From positions 1 through 45,366 of the forward strand of contig JAHBWT010000028.1 in assembly GCA_019636815.1 (NCBI GenBank): a DNA stretch of 45,366 nt, in the 5' to 3' direction. How positions within the stretch are numbered: position 1 is the stretch's first letter; the number at the start of each line of letters is the position of its first letter. A program made the translations under genes and the position numbers. Shown in pieces: positions 1 through 9,489 of this stretch. The notes beneath the pieces were generated by a model. The model did not search any database and was not told the origin of the DNA. It was given only the letters and a program-made list of their open reading frames with translations. The stretch comes from Nitrospira sp. (GTDB lineage Bacteria; Nitrospirota; Nitrospiria; Nitrospirales; Nitrospiraceae).

Positions 1-39
1 GGACAAACTGCGTTCGGTTGACGGATTAGGAGTAACGAC

Positions 40-351
40 GTGAAAGTCGATCAGCGAATCAGAATTAGGTTGCGAGGGTTCGACTACCGAGTCCTCGATC
101 AGTCTGTGAGTGAAATTGTTGAGACTGTCCGGCGGAGTGGGGCAAGAGTGGTTGGGCCGATTCCGCTTCCCACTCGAATCGAAAAAATTACGGTTCAGCG
201 ATCGACACATGCCGATAAGAAATCACGCGAACAATTTGAAATGCGCACGCACAAGCGATTACTCGATATCATGGAGCCGACGCCTGAGACGATGGATTCT
301 CTGATGAAGCTCAATTTGGCAGCTGGAGTGGATGTCGAGATAAAGTTATGA
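40..351 (+). CDS. rpsJ: 30S ribosomal protein S10
   Basis: Small-subunit head protein, also NusE in transcription antitermination. The 103-residue length matches the family (about 102), and the usual S10 features are present: an N-terminal [15 protein letters not shown] strand and an internal RTHKRLLDI segment. The start is GTG at 40, preceded by a TAGGAG ribosome binding site at 27-32. It is the first gene of the ribosomal run. The promoter and any upstream genes (tuf or fusA would be usual) lie outside the window. Confidence 0.97.
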   Translation: MKVDQRIRIRLRGFDYRVLDQSVSEIVETVRRSGARVVGPIPLPTRIEKITVQRSTHADKKSREQFEMRTHKRLLDIMEPTPETMDSLMKLNLAAGVDVEIKL

Positions 352-418
352 GCCTCGAGTGTTAAGGAGTGAATTCTAAAGGGTAGTGCATAGGGAGTAC
401 GTAGAGTACTGGACGAAT

Positions 419-1039
419 ATGACAAATGGACTGATCGGGAAGAAGCTCGGGATGACGCAAGTGTTTGAGGAGAGTCGTTTGACGCCTGTGACAGTCATTG
501 AAGCTGGTCCTTGTAGAGTTGTGGCTGTGCGAACAAAGGAGCGAGACCGGTACGAAGCGATTCAGCTTTCGTTTGGTGAAGTCAAGGAGCGTAAGCTTTC
601 TAAATCTGAACTTGGTCACCTGAAGAAAAATCAAGCCCCCCCCAGCCGTATTTTGCGCGAATTCAAGAAAGAGGGCGAAGCGACGGTGGGACAGCTGGTC
701 ACGGTCGATATGTTTAAAAAAGATGATTGGGTCGATGTGATCGGCGTATCGAAGGGGAAAGGGTATCAGGGCGTTGTCAAGCGGCATCACTACGCTGGCG
801 GTCCTGAATCTCATGGGTCCATGTTTCACCGTGCTCCAGGATCGATCGGAGCAAGTTCATTCCCGTCTCGTGTCTGGAAAGGGAAGACGTTGCCAGGCCA
901 TATGGGATCAGAGCGGGTCACGGTTCATCGCTTGAAGGTCATTGAGTCGCGATTGGAAGAAAATCTCCTGTTTGTGCGCGGGGCAATCCCCGGGGCGGCG
1001 AACGGGGTTGTTGTCGTGCGTAAGTCAAAGAAGAGCTAG
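419..1039 (+). CDS. rplC: 50S ribosomal protein L3
   Basis: Large-subunit protein that binds 23S rRNA near the peptidyl transferase centre. The start was placed at ATG 419 because [14 protein letters not shown] aligns with the canonical L3 N-terminus; the open frame extends back to GTG 386 but would add 11 atypical residues. That gives 206 residues against about 209 in E. coli. The central loop with [12 protein letters not shown] and [11 protein letters not shown] is intact. A run of eight C at 636-643 lies inside the gene but does not break the frame. One base separates it from rplD. Confidence 0.96.
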   Translation: MTNGLIGKKLGMTQVFEESRLTPVTVIEAGPCRVVAVRTKERDRYEAIQLSFGEVKERKLSKSELGHLKKNQAPPSRILREFKKEGEATVGQLVTVDMFKKDDWVDVIGVSKGKGYQGVVKRHHYAGGPESHGSMFHRAPGSIGASSFPSRVWKGKTLPGHMGSERVTVHRLKVIESRLEENLLFVRGAIPGAANGVVVVRKSKKS

Positions 1040-1040
1040 C

Positions 1041-1664
1041 ATGCCTACTATCGATCTGGTGGATCTGCAAAAAAAGAAGGTGGGGACGGTTGATCTGTCT
1101 CCCCAGGTCTTCGGTTGCGAGCCTCGTGCCGCTTTGGTGCATGAAGCAGTGATTATGCAGCGTGCATGCGGACGTAGGGGTACGGCATCGACTTTGCGTC
1201 GAGGTGAGGTGAGTGGGTCTGGGAAAAAGCCATGGAAGCAAAAGCATACCGGGCGTGCCCGAGCTGGCTCGCTTCGTTCTCCGGTCTGGCGCCACGGAGG
1301 GAGCGTCTTTGGACCGAAGCCAAGGAATTACGGCTATTCGATGCCGAAGAAAAAGTACAGGGCCGCTCTCCAGAGTGCATTATCGGCCAAGGTGGCCGAG
1401 GGTAAATTGTTTGTGGTGTCAGGTCTATCTTTGCAGCAGCCTAAGGCGAAACTATTGTCCCAAGCATTGAAGCAATTCGGCCGAGGTGTTCACGTTTTGG
1501 TAGTCAGCGGGAAATCACAGACGGACATCTTTCAGGCTGCTATGAATTTGACTGATGTTAAAGTCCTCAGCGCGGATCAGTTGAACGTCTATGACATTGT
1601 TCGTGCCAACGTGATTCTGCTCTCAGAGCGAGAGCTTGGTCCTGTGAGTGAGGCCTGGTCATGA
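1041..1664 (+). CDS. rplD: 50S ribosomal protein L4
   Basis: Large-subunit protein lining the exit tunnel; in enterobacteria it also represses the S10 operon. It has 207 residues, the normal family length. The start is ATG 1041, immediately after the rplC stop, although the frame is open back into rplC. The tunnel loop with GSGKKPWKQKHTGRARAGS (about residues 58-76) is clear. The last four bases overlap rplW, suggesting translational coupling. No S10-type leader for L4 autoregulation can be assessed because the operon 5' end is not in the window. Confidence 0.96.
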   Translation: MPTIDLVDLQKKKVGTVDLSPQVFGCEPRAALVHEAVIMQRACGRRGTASTLRRGEVSGSGKKPWKQKHTGRARAGSLRSPVWRHGGSVFGPKPRNYGYSMPKKKYRAALQSALSAKVAEGKLFVVSGLSLQQPKAKLLSQALKQFGRGVHVLVVSGKSQTDIFQAAMNLTDVKVLSADQLNVYDIVRANVILLSERELGPVSEAWS

Positions 1665-1954
1665 AGGTGGGTATGCATAGGGTCTTGGTTCAGCCGTTAT
1701 TGACTGAGAAGATCACCGGACTTCGAGAGAAAACCAATACGGTAAGTTTCGTGGTTCACTCCGAAGCAAATCGTGTTCAGATCAAGCAAGCGGTGGAGGT
1801 TCTGCTCAAGGTTAAGGTCGAAAAGGTCAATGTCATGAATGTCCGCGGCAAGGTGAAACGGCTCGGTCGTTTCTCTGGTAAGCGTTCCGATTGGAAAAAG
1901 GCTTTTGTCACGCTCAAAGAAGGTGAAAAGTTAGAGATGTACGAAAGCGCCTAA
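1661..1954 (+). CDS. rplW: 50S ribosomal protein L23
   Basis: Exit-tunnel protein that docks SRP and trigger factor on the ribosome. It has 97 residues, with the family signature [15 protein letters not shown] near the N-terminus, a [16 protein letters not shown] helix and a [15 protein letters not shown] loop. The start ATG overlaps the rplD stop (ATGA). A 49-base gap follows before rplB. Confidence 0.96.
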   Translation: MKVGMHRVLVQPLLTEKITGLREKTNTVSFVVHSEANRVQIKQAVEVLLKVKVEKVNVMNVRGKVKRLGRFSGKRSDWKKAFVTLKEGEKLEMYESA

Positions 1955-2003
1955 TGTTTGGGTACGGTCGACTCGCTGGGGATTTGAGCGCAAGGGGTGT
2001 CGC

Positions 2004-2846
2004 ATGGGTTTGAAAGTGTATCGTCCAACATCTGCAGGCCGTCGAGGCATGACGGCTGTGGTGTCCAAAGAACTCACCAGTAAGAAGCCTGAGAAGTCGT
2101 TAACCTCGTTCCACTTGCGGAGTGGTGGCCGGAACAATAATGGACGGGTGACGGTCCGGTTTCGTGGCGGTGGACATAAACGACTATATCGGGTGATTGA
2201 TTTTCGTCGAGACAAAGTTGGTGTTCCTGCAAGGGTTGCGTCGATCGAGTATGATCCAAATCGATCTGCAAGGATTGCACTGCTGAAATATCGAGATGGC
2301 GAAAAGCGCTATATCTTAGCTCCTGTGGGGCTTGGTCTGAACGACGAAGTCCAATCAGGTCCGCAAGCAGAGATTCGACCTGGGAATGCGCTTCCGTTGG
2401 TCAACATGCCTCTTGGTACGACCATCCACAACCTCGAATTGAAGGCCGGCAAGGGTGGGCAACTGATTCGAAGTGCCGGTGGCTTCGCGCAAGTTATGGG
2501 ACGTGACGGCGACTATGTGCAGGTTCGCCTGAAGTCCGGTGAGATGCGCCGGGTTTTGGGTGTCTGTATGGCGACAGTCGGACAAGTCGGGAACGTTGAT
2601 CATGAGAATGTCAGCGTTGGAAAAGCTGGACGGAGTCGATGGAAAGGAAAGAGGCCGCACGTTCGCGGTGTGGTCATGAACCCAGTTGATCACCCGCACG
2701 GAGGGGGCGAAGGAAAGTCGGGACAGGGAAACCCGCATCCTGTCTCTCCATGGGGTCTTCCAACAAAGGGCTACAAGACCAGGCAGAACAAAAGGACCGA
2801 GAAGTTTATCATCGCTCGACGGAAATCAGGAGTGCGCAATGCCTAG
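2004..2846 (+). CDS. rplB: 50S ribosomal protein L2
   Basis: One of the most conserved large-subunit proteins, needed for subunit joining and peptidyl transferase activity. It has 280 residues (typical 273-277). The C-terminal [15 protein letters not shown] motif, which carries the histidine near the catalytic centre, is present. The N-terminus starts at ATG 2004 with [15 protein letters not shown], which aligns with MAVKKYKPTSPGRR of the family. The gene end overlaps rpsS by eight bases. Confidence 0.97.
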   Translation: MGLKVYRPTSAGRRGMTAVVSKELTSKKPEKSLTSFHLRSGGRNNNGRVTVRFRGGGHKRLYRVIDFRRDKVGVPARVASIEYDPNRSARIALLKYRDGEKRYILAPVGLGLNDEVQSGPQAEIRPGNALPLVNMPLGTTIHNLELKAGKGGQLIRSAGGFAQVMGRDGDYVQVRLKSGEMRRVLGVCMATVGQVGNVDHENVSVGKAGRSRWKGKRPHVRGVVMNPVDHPHGGGEGKSGQGNPHPVSPWGLPTKGYKTRQNKRTEKFIIARRKSGVRNA

Positions 2847-3126
2847 ATCGGTGAGTAAGGGGGCGTTTGTCGACGGTCATTTGCTTAAGAAGGTTGAACA
2901 GATGAATCAGACGAAGGACCGTAAGTTGATCAAGACGTGGTCACGTCGTTCGACGGTCATCCCTGATATGATCGGTCATACCTTCGCCGTTCACAATGGG
3001 AAAAAATTCATTCCGGTATTTGTGACTGAGAATATGGTCGGTCACAAGTTGGGTGAGTTTGCTCCGACGCGTTTTTTTAAAGGGCATGGTCAGGCAAAAA
3101 CCGAGAAAGCTGTTGCGCTGAAGTAG
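2839..3126 (+). CDS. rpsS: 30S ribosomal protein S19
   Basis: Small-subunit head protein that contacts S13 and the A-site finger. It has 95 residues (family 91-93). The start was set at ATG 2839 ([15 protein letters not shown]), inside the rplB end, rather than the longer open frame from 2686. The signature [17 protein letters not shown] is at the C-terminus. Confidence 0.96.
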   Translation: MPRSVSKGAFVDGHLLKKVEQMNQTKDRKLIKTWSRRSTVIPDMIGHTFAVHNGKKFIPVFVTENMVGHKLGEFAPTRFFKGHGQAKTEKAVALK

Positions 3127-3167
3127 AAGATTAATGGTATCGGTTCACTGATTACAGGGTTTTGAAG

Positions 3168-3524
3168 ATGACTGAAGCACATGCAATTTTGAGGTTTGTT
3201 CGTGTCGCGCCGCGCAAAGCGAGGCCGGTGATTGATATGATTCGTGGCAGCCAGGTGCCGATGGCGTTGGCCATCTTAAAGCACACGCCTCGACATGCCG
3301 CTCGAGTTGTGGAAAAAATCGTCCGCTCCGCCGTGGCGAATGCTGAGTTGAAGGAAATGGGAGATAGTGAATCCATGGTGATCTCCAAGGCCTTCGTCAA
3401 TTGCGGTCCCACATATAAACGCGTCCGTGCTAGGTCGATGGGGAGGGCTAACGCAATTCAGAAGCGTACGAGTCACATCACTGTCGTAGTCACGGTGCCA
3501 GAGAGTCAGAGCAAGCGAAAATAG
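3168..3524 (+). CDS. rplV: 50S ribosomal protein L22
   Basis: Exit-tunnel protein whose beta hairpin lines the constriction with L4. The start was chosen at ATG 3168 (AGGG about eight bases upstream), giving 118 residues; TTG 3162 is an alternative two codons earlier. N-terminal RFVRVAPRKARPVIDMIRG and the C-terminal tunnel hairpin with RVRARSMGRANAIQKRTSH are canonical. Confidence 0.95.
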   Translation: MTEAHAILRFVRVAPRKARPVIDMIRGSQVPMALAILKHTPRHAARVVEKIVRSAVANAELKEMGDSESMVISKAFVNCGPTYKRVRARSMGRANAIQKRTSHITVVVTVPESQSKRK

Positions 3525-3555
3525 ACTCATTCTTCCTTATTGAGGCATATAACGC

Positions 3556-4227
3556 ATGGGGCAAAAAACACATCCTATCGGTTATCGTCTTGGCTATAAC
3601 TATACATGGAGCTCTCGTTGGTATGCAGGGAAGGACTATGCCAAGCTTCTCCATCAAGACGTCAAAATTCGAAAGATGGTCAAGGGGCGGCTCTACCACG
3701 CTGGAGTGGCAAAGGTCGAGATTGAGCGTTCCGGAGACCAGACCAGAGTGATCATTCATACCGCTCGTCCAGGTATCATTATCGGCAGGAAGGGCGCGGA
3801 AGTCGATAAGTTGAAGGCCGACCTCGAAAAGCAATACGGAGGACAGGTCTACATCACCGTTAAGGAAATCAAAAAGCCTGAACTGGATGCTCAGCTTGTG
3901 AGTGAGAATGTGGCGACTCAACTTGAGAAGCGAGTAGCGTTTCGTCGAGCGATGAAGCGCAGTGTTCAGTCCGCCCTGAGGCTTGGTGCTCAAGGTATAA
4001 AGATTATGGTAGCGGGTCGGTTGGGTGGTGCGGAGATTGCGCGGACAGAGTGGTATCGGGAGGGACGTGTCCCTTTGCACACGCTGCGTGCTGAAATCGA
4101 TTATGGTTTCGCTGAAGCGCATACGACGATGGGACAAATCGGAGTGAAGACATGGATTTATAAGGGAGAACTCCTTCCTGTTCAGCCTATGAAAGCAGAA
4201 TCATCATTGGATCGCCGGTTTGGGTGA
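3556..4227 (+). CDS. rpsC: 30S ribosomal protein S3
   Basis: Small-subunit protein at the mRNA entry site. It has 223 residues (typical 210-230). The KH RNA-binding loop appears as [15 protein letters not shown] about one third in, and the C-terminal domain has [20 protein letters not shown] followed by [13 protein letters not shown]. The N-terminus [13 protein letters not shown] is canonical, which fixes the start. Confidence 0.97.
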   Translation: MGQKTHPIGYRLGYNYTWSSRWYAGKDYAKLLHQDVKIRKMVKGRLYHAGVAKVEIERSGDQTRVIIHTARPGIIIGRKGAEVDKLKADLEKQYGGQVYITVKEIKKPELDAQLVSENVATQLEKRVAFRRAMKRSVQSALRLGAQGIKIMVAGRLGGAEIARTEWYREGRVPLHTLRAEIDYGFAEAHTTMGQIGVKTWIYKGELLPVQPMKAESSLDRRFG

Positions 4228-4239
4228 GGAGATCGAACA

Positions 4240-4656
4240 GTGTTAGCGCCTAAGAAAGTTAAATTCAGGAAAATGCAGAAAGGCCGGATGACGGGAAAGG
4301 CTTATCGCGGTGGGCGAATCACTCTGGGGGAGTTCGGCTTAAAAGCCTTAGAGCCAGGATGGATCACCAGTCGTCAGATTGAAGCCGCACGCATTGCTAT
4401 TACCAGGCACGTGAAGCGAGGTGGCCAGGTGTGGACACGTATTTTCCCAGACAAGCCTATTACCAAAAAGCCGGCAGAAACGCGAATGGGGAAAGGAAAG
4501 GGTAATCCCGAGTATTGGGTGGCTGTTGTGAAGCCGGGCCGGATTCTTTATGAGATGGATGGAGTTACTCAGGAAACTGCAAAAGAGGCGTTTCGGCTTG
4601 CGTCTCATAAGTTGCCGATAGCGACAAAGTTGGTTGTTCGCGGTGAGTTTGGGTAG
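4240..4656 (+). CDS. rplP: 50S ribosomal protein L16
   Basis: Large-subunit protein near the A-site tRNA elbow. It has 138 residues, starting at GTG 4240 with a GAGGAG site at 4226-4231. Family motifs include [37 protein letters not shown] and [19 protein letters not shown]. It lies 12 bases after rpsC and before rpmC. Confidence 0.97.
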   Translation: MLAPKKVKFRKMQKGRMTGKAYRGGRITLGEFGLKALEPGWITSRQIEAARIAITRHVKRGGQVWTRIFPDKPITKKPAETRMGKGKGNPEYWVAVVKPGRILYEMDGVTQETAKEAFRLASHKLPIATKLVVRGEFG

Positions 4657-4692
4657 GTTCTTGCAGGTGGAACACAAGCCAGGAGTGGGCAT

Positions 4693-4908
4693 ATGGCGCT
4701 AGATGTCAAAGAGCTGCGGAATATGACGGTAGACGAGCTTGCTGAAAAAGAAAGGCAGCTGGTGCAAGAACTGTTCAATCTGCGTTTTCAGTTTGGTACT
4801 GGCCGTCTTGAAAATCCTATGCAGATTCGGAAAACCAAGAGGAATATCGCCCGGGTGAAGACGATTCTTCAGCAGGGGATGGACCGAGTTGAAGGGCCTA
4901 AGAGGTAA
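4693..4908 (+). CDS. rpmC: 50S ribosomal protein L29
   Basis: Small two-helix protein at the tunnel exit beside L23. It has 71 residues. The signature LFNLRFQFGTGRLENP followed by RKTKRNIARVKTIL is clear. Start at ATG 4693 with an AGGAGTG ribosome binding site about nine bases upstream. Eight bases separate it from rpsQ. Confidence 0.95.
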   Translation: MALDVKELRNMTVDELAEKERQLVQELFNLRFQFGTGRLENPMQIRKTKRNIARVKTILQQGMDRVEGPKR

Positions 4909-4916
4909 AGGACGCT

Positions 4917-5183
4917 ATGGCTGAAGTAGTGAAGCGTCGTCATTGGTATGGCGATGTTGTCAGTAACAAGATGCAAAAGACCGTCGTCGTGGTGGTTTCA
5001 CGGTCTGTCGTTCATCCGGTCTATAAAAAGGTTCTCAGGCGGGTGACAAGATTGAAGGCTCACGACGAAAGCGGCATCTGTAAAGTAGGAGATCGAGTCA
5101 AGCTTGTCCAGAGCAGACCGCTAAGCAAGGAAAAGAATTGGCGTGTCGTTCAGGTCATGGAAAAGGGGCAACCGGAAAAATAG
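4917..5183 (+). CDS. rpsQ: 30S ribosomal protein S17
   Basis: Primary 16S rRNA binding protein with an OB fold. It has 88 residues. Family features: GDVVSNKMQKTVVVVVSR at the N-terminus and CKVGDRVKLVQSRPLSKEKN towards the C-terminus. Start at ATG 4917, eight bases after rpmC, with an AAAGGA site just upstream. Confidence 0.96.
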   Translation: MAEVVKRRHWYGDVVSNKMQKTVVVVVSRSVVHPVYKKVLRRVTRLKAHDESGICKVGDRVKLVQSRPLSKEKNWRVVQVMEKGQPEK

Positions 5184-5234
5184 AAGAGACTTTTTCTGGG
5201 CTTCTCCGCTTGTAATACCTGTGGAAAGATTGCA

Positions 5235-5603
5235 ATGATTCAGAATTATACCTATATGGATGTGGCTGATAATTCCGGAGCCAAGCAGGCCATGTGTTTT
5301 CATGTTTTCGGAGGCACAAGGCGACGCTATGCTTCGTTGGGTGACGTTGTGGTGGTGGCCGTCAAAGAAGCTATCCCTCAGGCGAGTGTTAAGAAGGGTG
5401 ATGTGAGTCGAGCTGTGATTGTGCGAACGACGAAGGAAGTTCGCAGGGAGGATGGGTCGTATATCAAGTTCGATCGAAATGCGTGTGTCCTGATCAATAA
5501 AGAGGGAGAGCCGATTGGAACCCGTATTTTTGGCCCTGTTGCCCGGGAGCTTCGCTGGAAGAAATTCATGAAAATCATTTCCTTGGCACCTGAGGTTTTG
5601 TAA
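5235..5603 (+). CDS. rplN: 50S ribosomal protein L14
   Basis: Large-subunit interface protein, also the docking site of ribosome silencing factor RsfS. It has 122 residues, exactly the usual length. Motifs [38 protein letters not shown] and [13 protein letters not shown] are canonical. A 51-base gap separates it from rpsQ, and the start ATG 5235 is well supported by the N-terminal match. Confidence 0.97.
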   Translation: MIQNYTYMDVADNSGAKQAMCFHVFGGTRRRYASLGDVVVVAVKEAIPQASVKKGDVSRAVIVRTTKEVRREDGSYIKFDRNACVLINKEGEPIGTRIFGPVARELRWKKFMKIISLAPEVL

Positions 5604-5622
5604 AGAGCGAGCGAGGAGTATC

Positions 5623-5952
5623 GTGGAAGCGCTGAGAAAAAGCAGAATTCGAAAAGGAGATACGGTGGTCGTGGTTTCTGGCCGTGAACGAGGGAAGACG
5701 GGCAAGGTGCTTTCAGTTGACCTCCATGCGGGTAAGGTGATCGTGGAGAAGTTGAATATAATCAAACGACACACAAAGCCAAATCAAAAGGTAAAGCAAG
5801 GAGGCATACTGGAGCGGGAGGCTCCTCTGCCGATCTCCAACGTCATGTTTTTTTGTCCGGTGACACAAAAGGGCACACGGGTCGGGGTTCGCATTTCAGA
5901 AGATGGACGGCGAGTACGCTTTAGTAAGAAATCCAATGAGACCGTAGGTTAG
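5623..5952 (+). CDS. rplX: 50S ribosomal protein L24
   Basis: Assembly-initiating large-subunit protein with a KOW motif (RKGDTVVVVSGRERGKTGKV, residues about 10-29). It has 109 residues (typical 102-110). The start is GTG 5623 with a GAGGAG site at 5612-5617. The KRHTKPNQ segment that contacts 23S rRNA is present. Three bases separate it from rplE. Confidence 0.95.
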   Translation: MEALRKSRIRKGDTVVVVSGRERGKTGKVLSVDLHAGKVIVEKLNIIKRHTKPNQKVKQGGILEREAPLPISNVMFFCPVTQKGTRVGVRISEDGRRVRFSKKSNETVG

Positions 5953-5955
5953 GTA

Positions 5956-6603
5956 ATGGCCAAGCAACTGAAAAATCGAGCGGGCAAACCATCTGAGCGA
6001 AAGACTACGAAGAAGGAAAGTTCATCCCCACAGTTGGACCAGGGCAGTGAAGAGTCGAAGTTCCGTCCACGACTTCGCGATATGTATGAGCAGCAAGTCG
6101 TTCCAGCGCTCATGAAGGAATTTGGGTATAGAAACGTGATGCAGGTGCCGAGGCTCGAGCGCATGGTGCTGAATGTCGGGATAGGTGAGGCTATCCAGAA
6201 TGTCAAACTTCTGGAGAGTGCGGTAACCGAATTGGGGATGATTACGGGTCAAAAACCAGTCGTCACGAGAGCGAAAAAAGCCATCGCCGGTTTCAAGCTG
6301 AGGCAAGGGCTGCCGATTGGTGCCAAGGTGACACTCCGTAGTCGGCGGATGTACGAATTCTTCGATCGGCTGGTTACGCTGGCGCTTCCTCGTATCCGTG
6401 ATTTTCGCGGAGTTTCTCCGAAAGCATTCGATGGTCGCGGTAATTACACGCTAGGGCTGAAAGAGCAGCTTATCTTTCCAGAAATCAAGTACGACGAGGT
6501 GGCTTCGATTCATGGCATGGATATTACGGTGGTCACCACAGCCAAGACGAACGACGAAGGAAAGTCTCTTTTGAAGCACCTCGGCATGCCGTTCCGTACA
6601 TGA
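5956..6603 (+). CDS. rplE: 50S ribosomal protein L5 with N-terminal extension
   Basis: Large-subunit protein that binds 5S rRNA. The core is canonical: [57 protein letters not shown] and [15 protein letters not shown]. At 215 residues it is about 35 longer than the usual 179-180. The excess is a lysine-, serine- and glutamate-rich N-terminus (residues 1-36) before [13 protein letters not shown]. The start at ATG 5956 lies three bases after the rplX stop, with only a weak AGGT upstream. ATG 6082 would give a protein lacking the first helix, so the long form or an unseen intermediate start is more likely. Confidence 0.93.
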   Translation: MAKQLKNRAGKPSERKTTKKESSSPQLDQGSEESKFRPRLRDMYEQQVVPALMKEFGYRNVMQVPRLERMVLNVGIGEAIQNVKLLESAVTELGMITGQKPVVTRAKKAIAGFKLRQGLPIGAKVTLRSRRMYEFFDRLVTLALPRIRDFRGVSPKAFDGRGNYTLGLKEQLIFPEIKYDEVASIHGMDITVVTTAKTNDEGKSLLKHLGMPFRT

Positions 6604-6649
6604 GGATGGCTGGACTGCGAAGGATTTTTTCGGAATAGGAGGAGTGCTT

Positions 6650-6835
6650 GTGTCACGATTAGCGCTGAGAAATAAGGCAGCGGCGAAGCCAAAGTTTTCC
6701 ACGCGAGAGTATCACCGCTGTGGTGTTTGTGGCCGAGTACGCGGGTATCTGCGTCGCTTTCGGATGTGTCGGATTTGTTTTCGAGTGATGACGTTGCGTG
6801 GAGAGATTCCCGGCGTTCGGAAATCTAGTTGGTAA
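6650..6835 (+). CDS. rpsZ: 30S ribosomal protein S14, zinc-binding type Z
   Basis: Small-subunit head protein in its short zinc form. The chosen start GTG 6650 sits seven bases after a perfect AGGAGG (6637-6642) and gives the canonical 61 residues; GTG 6644 would add two residues but is too close to the site. Zinc ligands are in CGVCGR and CRIC, and the family C-terminus [13 protein letters not shown] is intact. This is the zinc-dependent (C+) version, not the longer zinc-free S14. Confidence 0.96.
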   Translation: MSRLALRNKAAAKPKFSTREYHRCGVCGRVRGYLRRFRMCRICFRVMTLRGEIPGVRKSSW

Positions 6836-6884
6836 CTGGTGCTGTTGCGCCGATGACCGTCAAGGGAGGGTAGAAGGGTGTTGT

Positions 6885-7280
6885 ATGGGTACTGATCCAG
6901 TCGGTGATCTTCTTGTTCGTTTGAAGAATGGTGCTCAGCGCCGTTTTGAAACGGTCACAGTTCCAACCTCAAAACTGAAGCGCGCGATTTTGGAAATCTT
7001 GAAAAGGGAAGGTTATGTTGATTCGGTTGAGGATGAGGTGCGGGATGGTCATCCCGTTCTGAGCGTCCGGCTTCGATACGTAGGCGAGGGGCAGCCTATG
7101 ATTACCGGCTTGGAGCGTATCAGTAAGCCGGGGCGCCGTGTCTATGTTGGTAGTCAGGAGATCAAAAAAGTTCGCAATGGTATCGGTTTATCAATCCTCT
7201 CCACCTCAAAAGGAATCATGACGGATCAGGAGTCCCGTAAGAATCATCTGGGAGGCGAGGTTCTTTGCTCGGTGTGGTGA
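6885..7280 (+). CDS. rpsH: 30S ribosomal protein S8
   Basis: 16S rRNA binding protein of the central domain; in E. coli it represses the spc operon. It has 131 residues from ATG 6885 (MGTDPVGDLLVRLKNG). The GGGAGGG at 6864-6870 is distant, so GGGTG just upstream may serve as binding site. The C-terminal STSKGIMTD and GGEVLCSVW are typical. The frame is open further upstream to 6798 but that part does not resemble S8. Confidence 0.95.
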   Translation: MGTDPVGDLLVRLKNGAQRRFETVTVPTSKLKRAILEILKREGYVDSVEDEVRDGHPVLSVRLRYVGEGQPMITGLERISKPGRRVYVGSQEIKKVRNGIGLSILSTSKGIMTDQESRKNHLGGEVLCSVW

Positions 7281-7315
7281 GCTGGTTCAATCTCGACTGA
7301 AGGATAGAATAAGCC

Positions 7316-7852
7316 ATGTCTCGCATTGGAAAAAAACCAATTGCCATTCCTGGTGGAGTGGAAATCAAAGTTGCTGGATCAACTGTATCGGTGAAGGGGC
7401 CTTTAGGTAAGTTGGATTGGTCTCTCCAGGATGGCGTGAAAGTGGTGGTCAATAATGGCCAGCTTGTCGTTGATCGTGCAAGCGAGGATCGAAAGGTGAG
7501 AGCGTTGCATGGCCTGACTCGTGCCGAGCTGAACAATATGGTTCAGGGTGTTACAAAAGGATATGAGCGTTCGCTCGAAATTACTGGAGTTGGTTACAAG
7601 ACTCAGCTCCAGGGTCGGACGTTAAGCTTCAATGTTGGTTACATTAACCCGGTGATTTATCAGGTTCCGGCAGGCATTGATGTCAAGGTTGATAAGCAGA
7701 CGCTTATTAATCTCAAGGGAGTCGATAAACGATTGATAGGCCAAGTTGCGGCTGACCTACGCGCCATTAAACCGCCAGATGTCTACAAGCAAAAGGGCGT
7801 CCGGTACGCCGGTGAAGTATTACGCAAAAAAGAAGGTAAAACAGGGAAGTAG
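7316..7852 (+). CDS. rplF: 50S ribosomal protein L6
   Basis: Large-subunit protein near the factor-binding stalk base. It has 178 residues (typical 177-180). The N-terminus MSRIGKKPIAIPGGVEI and the C-terminal signature IRAIKPPDVYKQKGVRYAG-like segment (AIKPPDVYKQKGVRYAGE) are canonical. Two repeated L6 domains are recognisable. Nine bases separate it from rplR. Confidence 0.97.
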   Translation: MSRIGKKPIAIPGGVEIKVAGSTVSVKGPLGKLDWSLQDGVKVVVNNGQLVVDRASEDRKVRALHGLTRAELNNMVQGVTKGYERSLEITGVGYKTQLQGRTLSFNVGYINPVIYQVPAGIDVKVDKQTLINLKGVDKRLIGQVAADLRAIKPPDVYKQKGVRYAGEVLRKKEGKTGK

Positions 7853-7861
7853 GAATCAACA

Positions 7862-8227
7862 ATGAATGCGGCAAACAAGGTTCGACAGCTTGAGCGACGA
7901 CGGCGGCGAGTGAGGCGTGTCATTCTAGGAACGGCAGAGCGACCTCGATTGAACGTCTTTAGGAGCACGGCTCACATCTATGCTCAAATTATTGATGATA
8001 TTCAGGGTACGACACTAGCCGCTGCTTCCTCTCTTGATAAGTCGCTTCGAAAATCCCTCACGTCAACTGGTGGAATTGAAGCTGCGAAAGCAGTCGGAAA
8101 ACTGATGGCAGATCGAGCGAAGGCTGCAAAGATCACCTCGGTGGTTTTTGACCGGGGTGGGCGGATGTATCACGGCCGCATTAAAGCACTCGCCGATGCA
8201 TCCCGTGAAGGGGGATTGAAGTTTTAG
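7862..8227 (+). CDS. rplR: 50S ribosomal protein L18
   Basis: 5S rRNA binding protein of the central protuberance, partner of L5. It has 121 residues with [19 protein letters not shown] in the first third and [20 protein letters not shown] at the C-terminus. Start at ATG 7862 with an AGGAA site close upstream. An 87-base gap follows before rpsE and holds no gene. Confidence 0.96.
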   Translation: MNAANKVRQLERRRRRVRRVILGTAERPRLNVFRSTAHIYAQIIDDIQGTTLAAASSLDKSLRKSLTSTGGIEAAKAVGKLMADRAKAAKITSVVFDRGGRMYHGRIKALADASREGGLKF

Positions 8228-8314
8228 GCTGAAGATGAGGTCAGAGGTTCGCACCGTGTCGGGGGCAAGCCTGTTGATGAATGGTCGGAGAATTTAGGAC
8301 TGAGGGGTGAGAGC

Positions 8315-8824
8315 GTGCGAGTCAATCCCGATGAATTGAGTCTGAAAGATAAAGTGGTATTTATCAACCGTGTCGCTAAGGTTGTGAAGGGTGGAAAGCG
8401 GTTCAACTTCTGTGCCCTCGTGGTTGTCGGTGATGGCCATGGGTGGGTGGGTATCGGGAAGGGAAAAGCTGCCGAGGTTCCCGTTGCAATTTCCAAAGCT
8501 GTCGAACAGGCGAAAAAGCATCTCGTTCACGTTCCACTCAAGGGCGGAACTATTCCGCATGAAGTGCACGGTCTATTCGGAGCAGAGCACGTGTTGCTGA
8601 AACCTGCTGTTGACGGAACGGGCATCATCGCCGGGGGGGCGGTGCGCGCCGTTGTGGAATTAGTCGGTGCGCACAACATTATTGCGAAAACTCTTGGGCG
8701 TGGCAATCCATTTAACACAGTTCGTGCAACACTCGACGGTTTAACCCAGCTGAGAAGTTTAGATGATGTCATTCGCTTCCGCCGGCAGGCTGTTGTCGAG
8801 GGGCGGGAAAGGGCAACGGTTTAA
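8315..8824 (+). CDS. rpsE: 30S ribosomal protein S5
   Basis: Small-subunit fidelity protein at the mRNA entry site. It has 169 residues from GTG 8315, with GAGGGGTGAG upstream at 8301-8310. The double-stranded RNA binding signature appears as [19 protein letters not shown] and [17 protein letters not shown]. The [12 protein letters not shown] and [16 protein letters not shown] segments are also canonical. Its TAA stop abuts the rpmD start with no gap. Confidence 0.96.
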   Translation: MRVNPDELSLKDKVVFINRVAKVVKGGKRFNFCALVVVGDGHGWVGIGKGKAAEVPVAISKAVEQAKKHLVHVPLKGGTIPHEVHGLFGAEHVLLKPAVDGTGIIAGGAVRAVVELVGAHNIIAKTLGRGNPFNTVRATLDGLTQLRSLDDVIRFRRQAVVEGRERATV

Positions 8825-9043
8825 ATGGGGGCGGCACAGCTATTAAAAACTCCAGAATCGAAAGCTACGAACGTGCGGGTGACCTTGAAGCGTAGTCCGA
8901 TTGGAACGCCAGAGCGCCATCGCCTTGTCTTGCGGGGATTAGGCCTTCGACGCATTCGTCAGACGGTCGTCCATCCTGATACACCGCAAGTACGAGGGAT
9001 GATTCATAAGGTTGGTTACCTGCTTGAGGTTGTCAGGCCATGA
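8825..9043 (+). CDS. rpmD: 50S ribosomal protein L30
   Basis: Small large-subunit protein. It has 72 residues against about 59 in E. coli, with roughly a dozen extra residues before the core [17 protein letters not shown]. The core [19 protein letters not shown] is typical. The start ATG 8825 directly follows the rpsE stop. The last four bases overlap rplO (ATGA), so translation is probably coupled. Confidence 0.94.
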   Translation: MGAAQLLKTPESKATNVRVTLKRSPIGTPERHRLVLRGLGLRRIRQTVVHPDTPQVRGMIHKVGYLLEVVRP

Positions 9044-9489
9044 ATCTTCATGATTTGGCCCCAGCAAGAGGGGCAAAGAAACGACGTAAGCGCATTGGAC
9101 GTGGGCCTGGTTCCGGTCATGGCAAGACCGCGACCAAAGGACATAAGGGACTCTTGGCTCGTTCAGGTGGAGGCAAACGTCCGGGTTTCGAAGGTGGCCA
9201 GATGCCGTTGGTGCGTCGGCTCCCAAAGTTTGGTTTCACAAACCCATTCCGAGTGGAATATACGATTGTGAACCTCGCGAGTTTTGCCGAATGGAGAGGG
9301 AGCGACATAGTTACTCCGCAGGCCATGGTCGATGCTGGGTTGGTGAAGCGGAAAAAGCTGCCGATTAAGATTCTGGGCAATGGTGAGCTCAAGAAGCCAC
9401 TCGTCGTTCAGGCTCATAAGTTCAGCAAGTCAGCAGAGGCGAAAATCCAAGCAGCCGGAGGGCGAGTCGAGGTCATCGGCGGTGCTTGA
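9040..9489 (+). CDS. rplO: 50S ribosomal protein L15
   Basis: Late-assembly large-subunit protein. It has 149 residues (typical 144-148). The N-terminal region is glycine- and arginine-rich with [20 protein letters not shown], followed by [17 protein letters not shown]. The C-terminal [16 protein letters not shown] is a family hallmark. The gene overlaps rpmD by four bases and secY by eight. Confidence 0.96.
   Translation: MNLHDLAPARGAKKRRKRIGRGPGSGHGKTATKGHKGLLARSGGGKRPGFEGGQMPLVRRLPKFGFTNPFRVEYTIVNLASFAEWRGSDIVTPQAMVDAGLVKRKKLPIKILGNGELKKPLVVQAHKFSKSAEAKIQAAGGRVEVIGGA

Noticed and set aside
636-643. Run of eight C in rplC, a possible frameshift hotspot
   Set aside because: The reading frame is intact on both sides and L3 reads normally through it.
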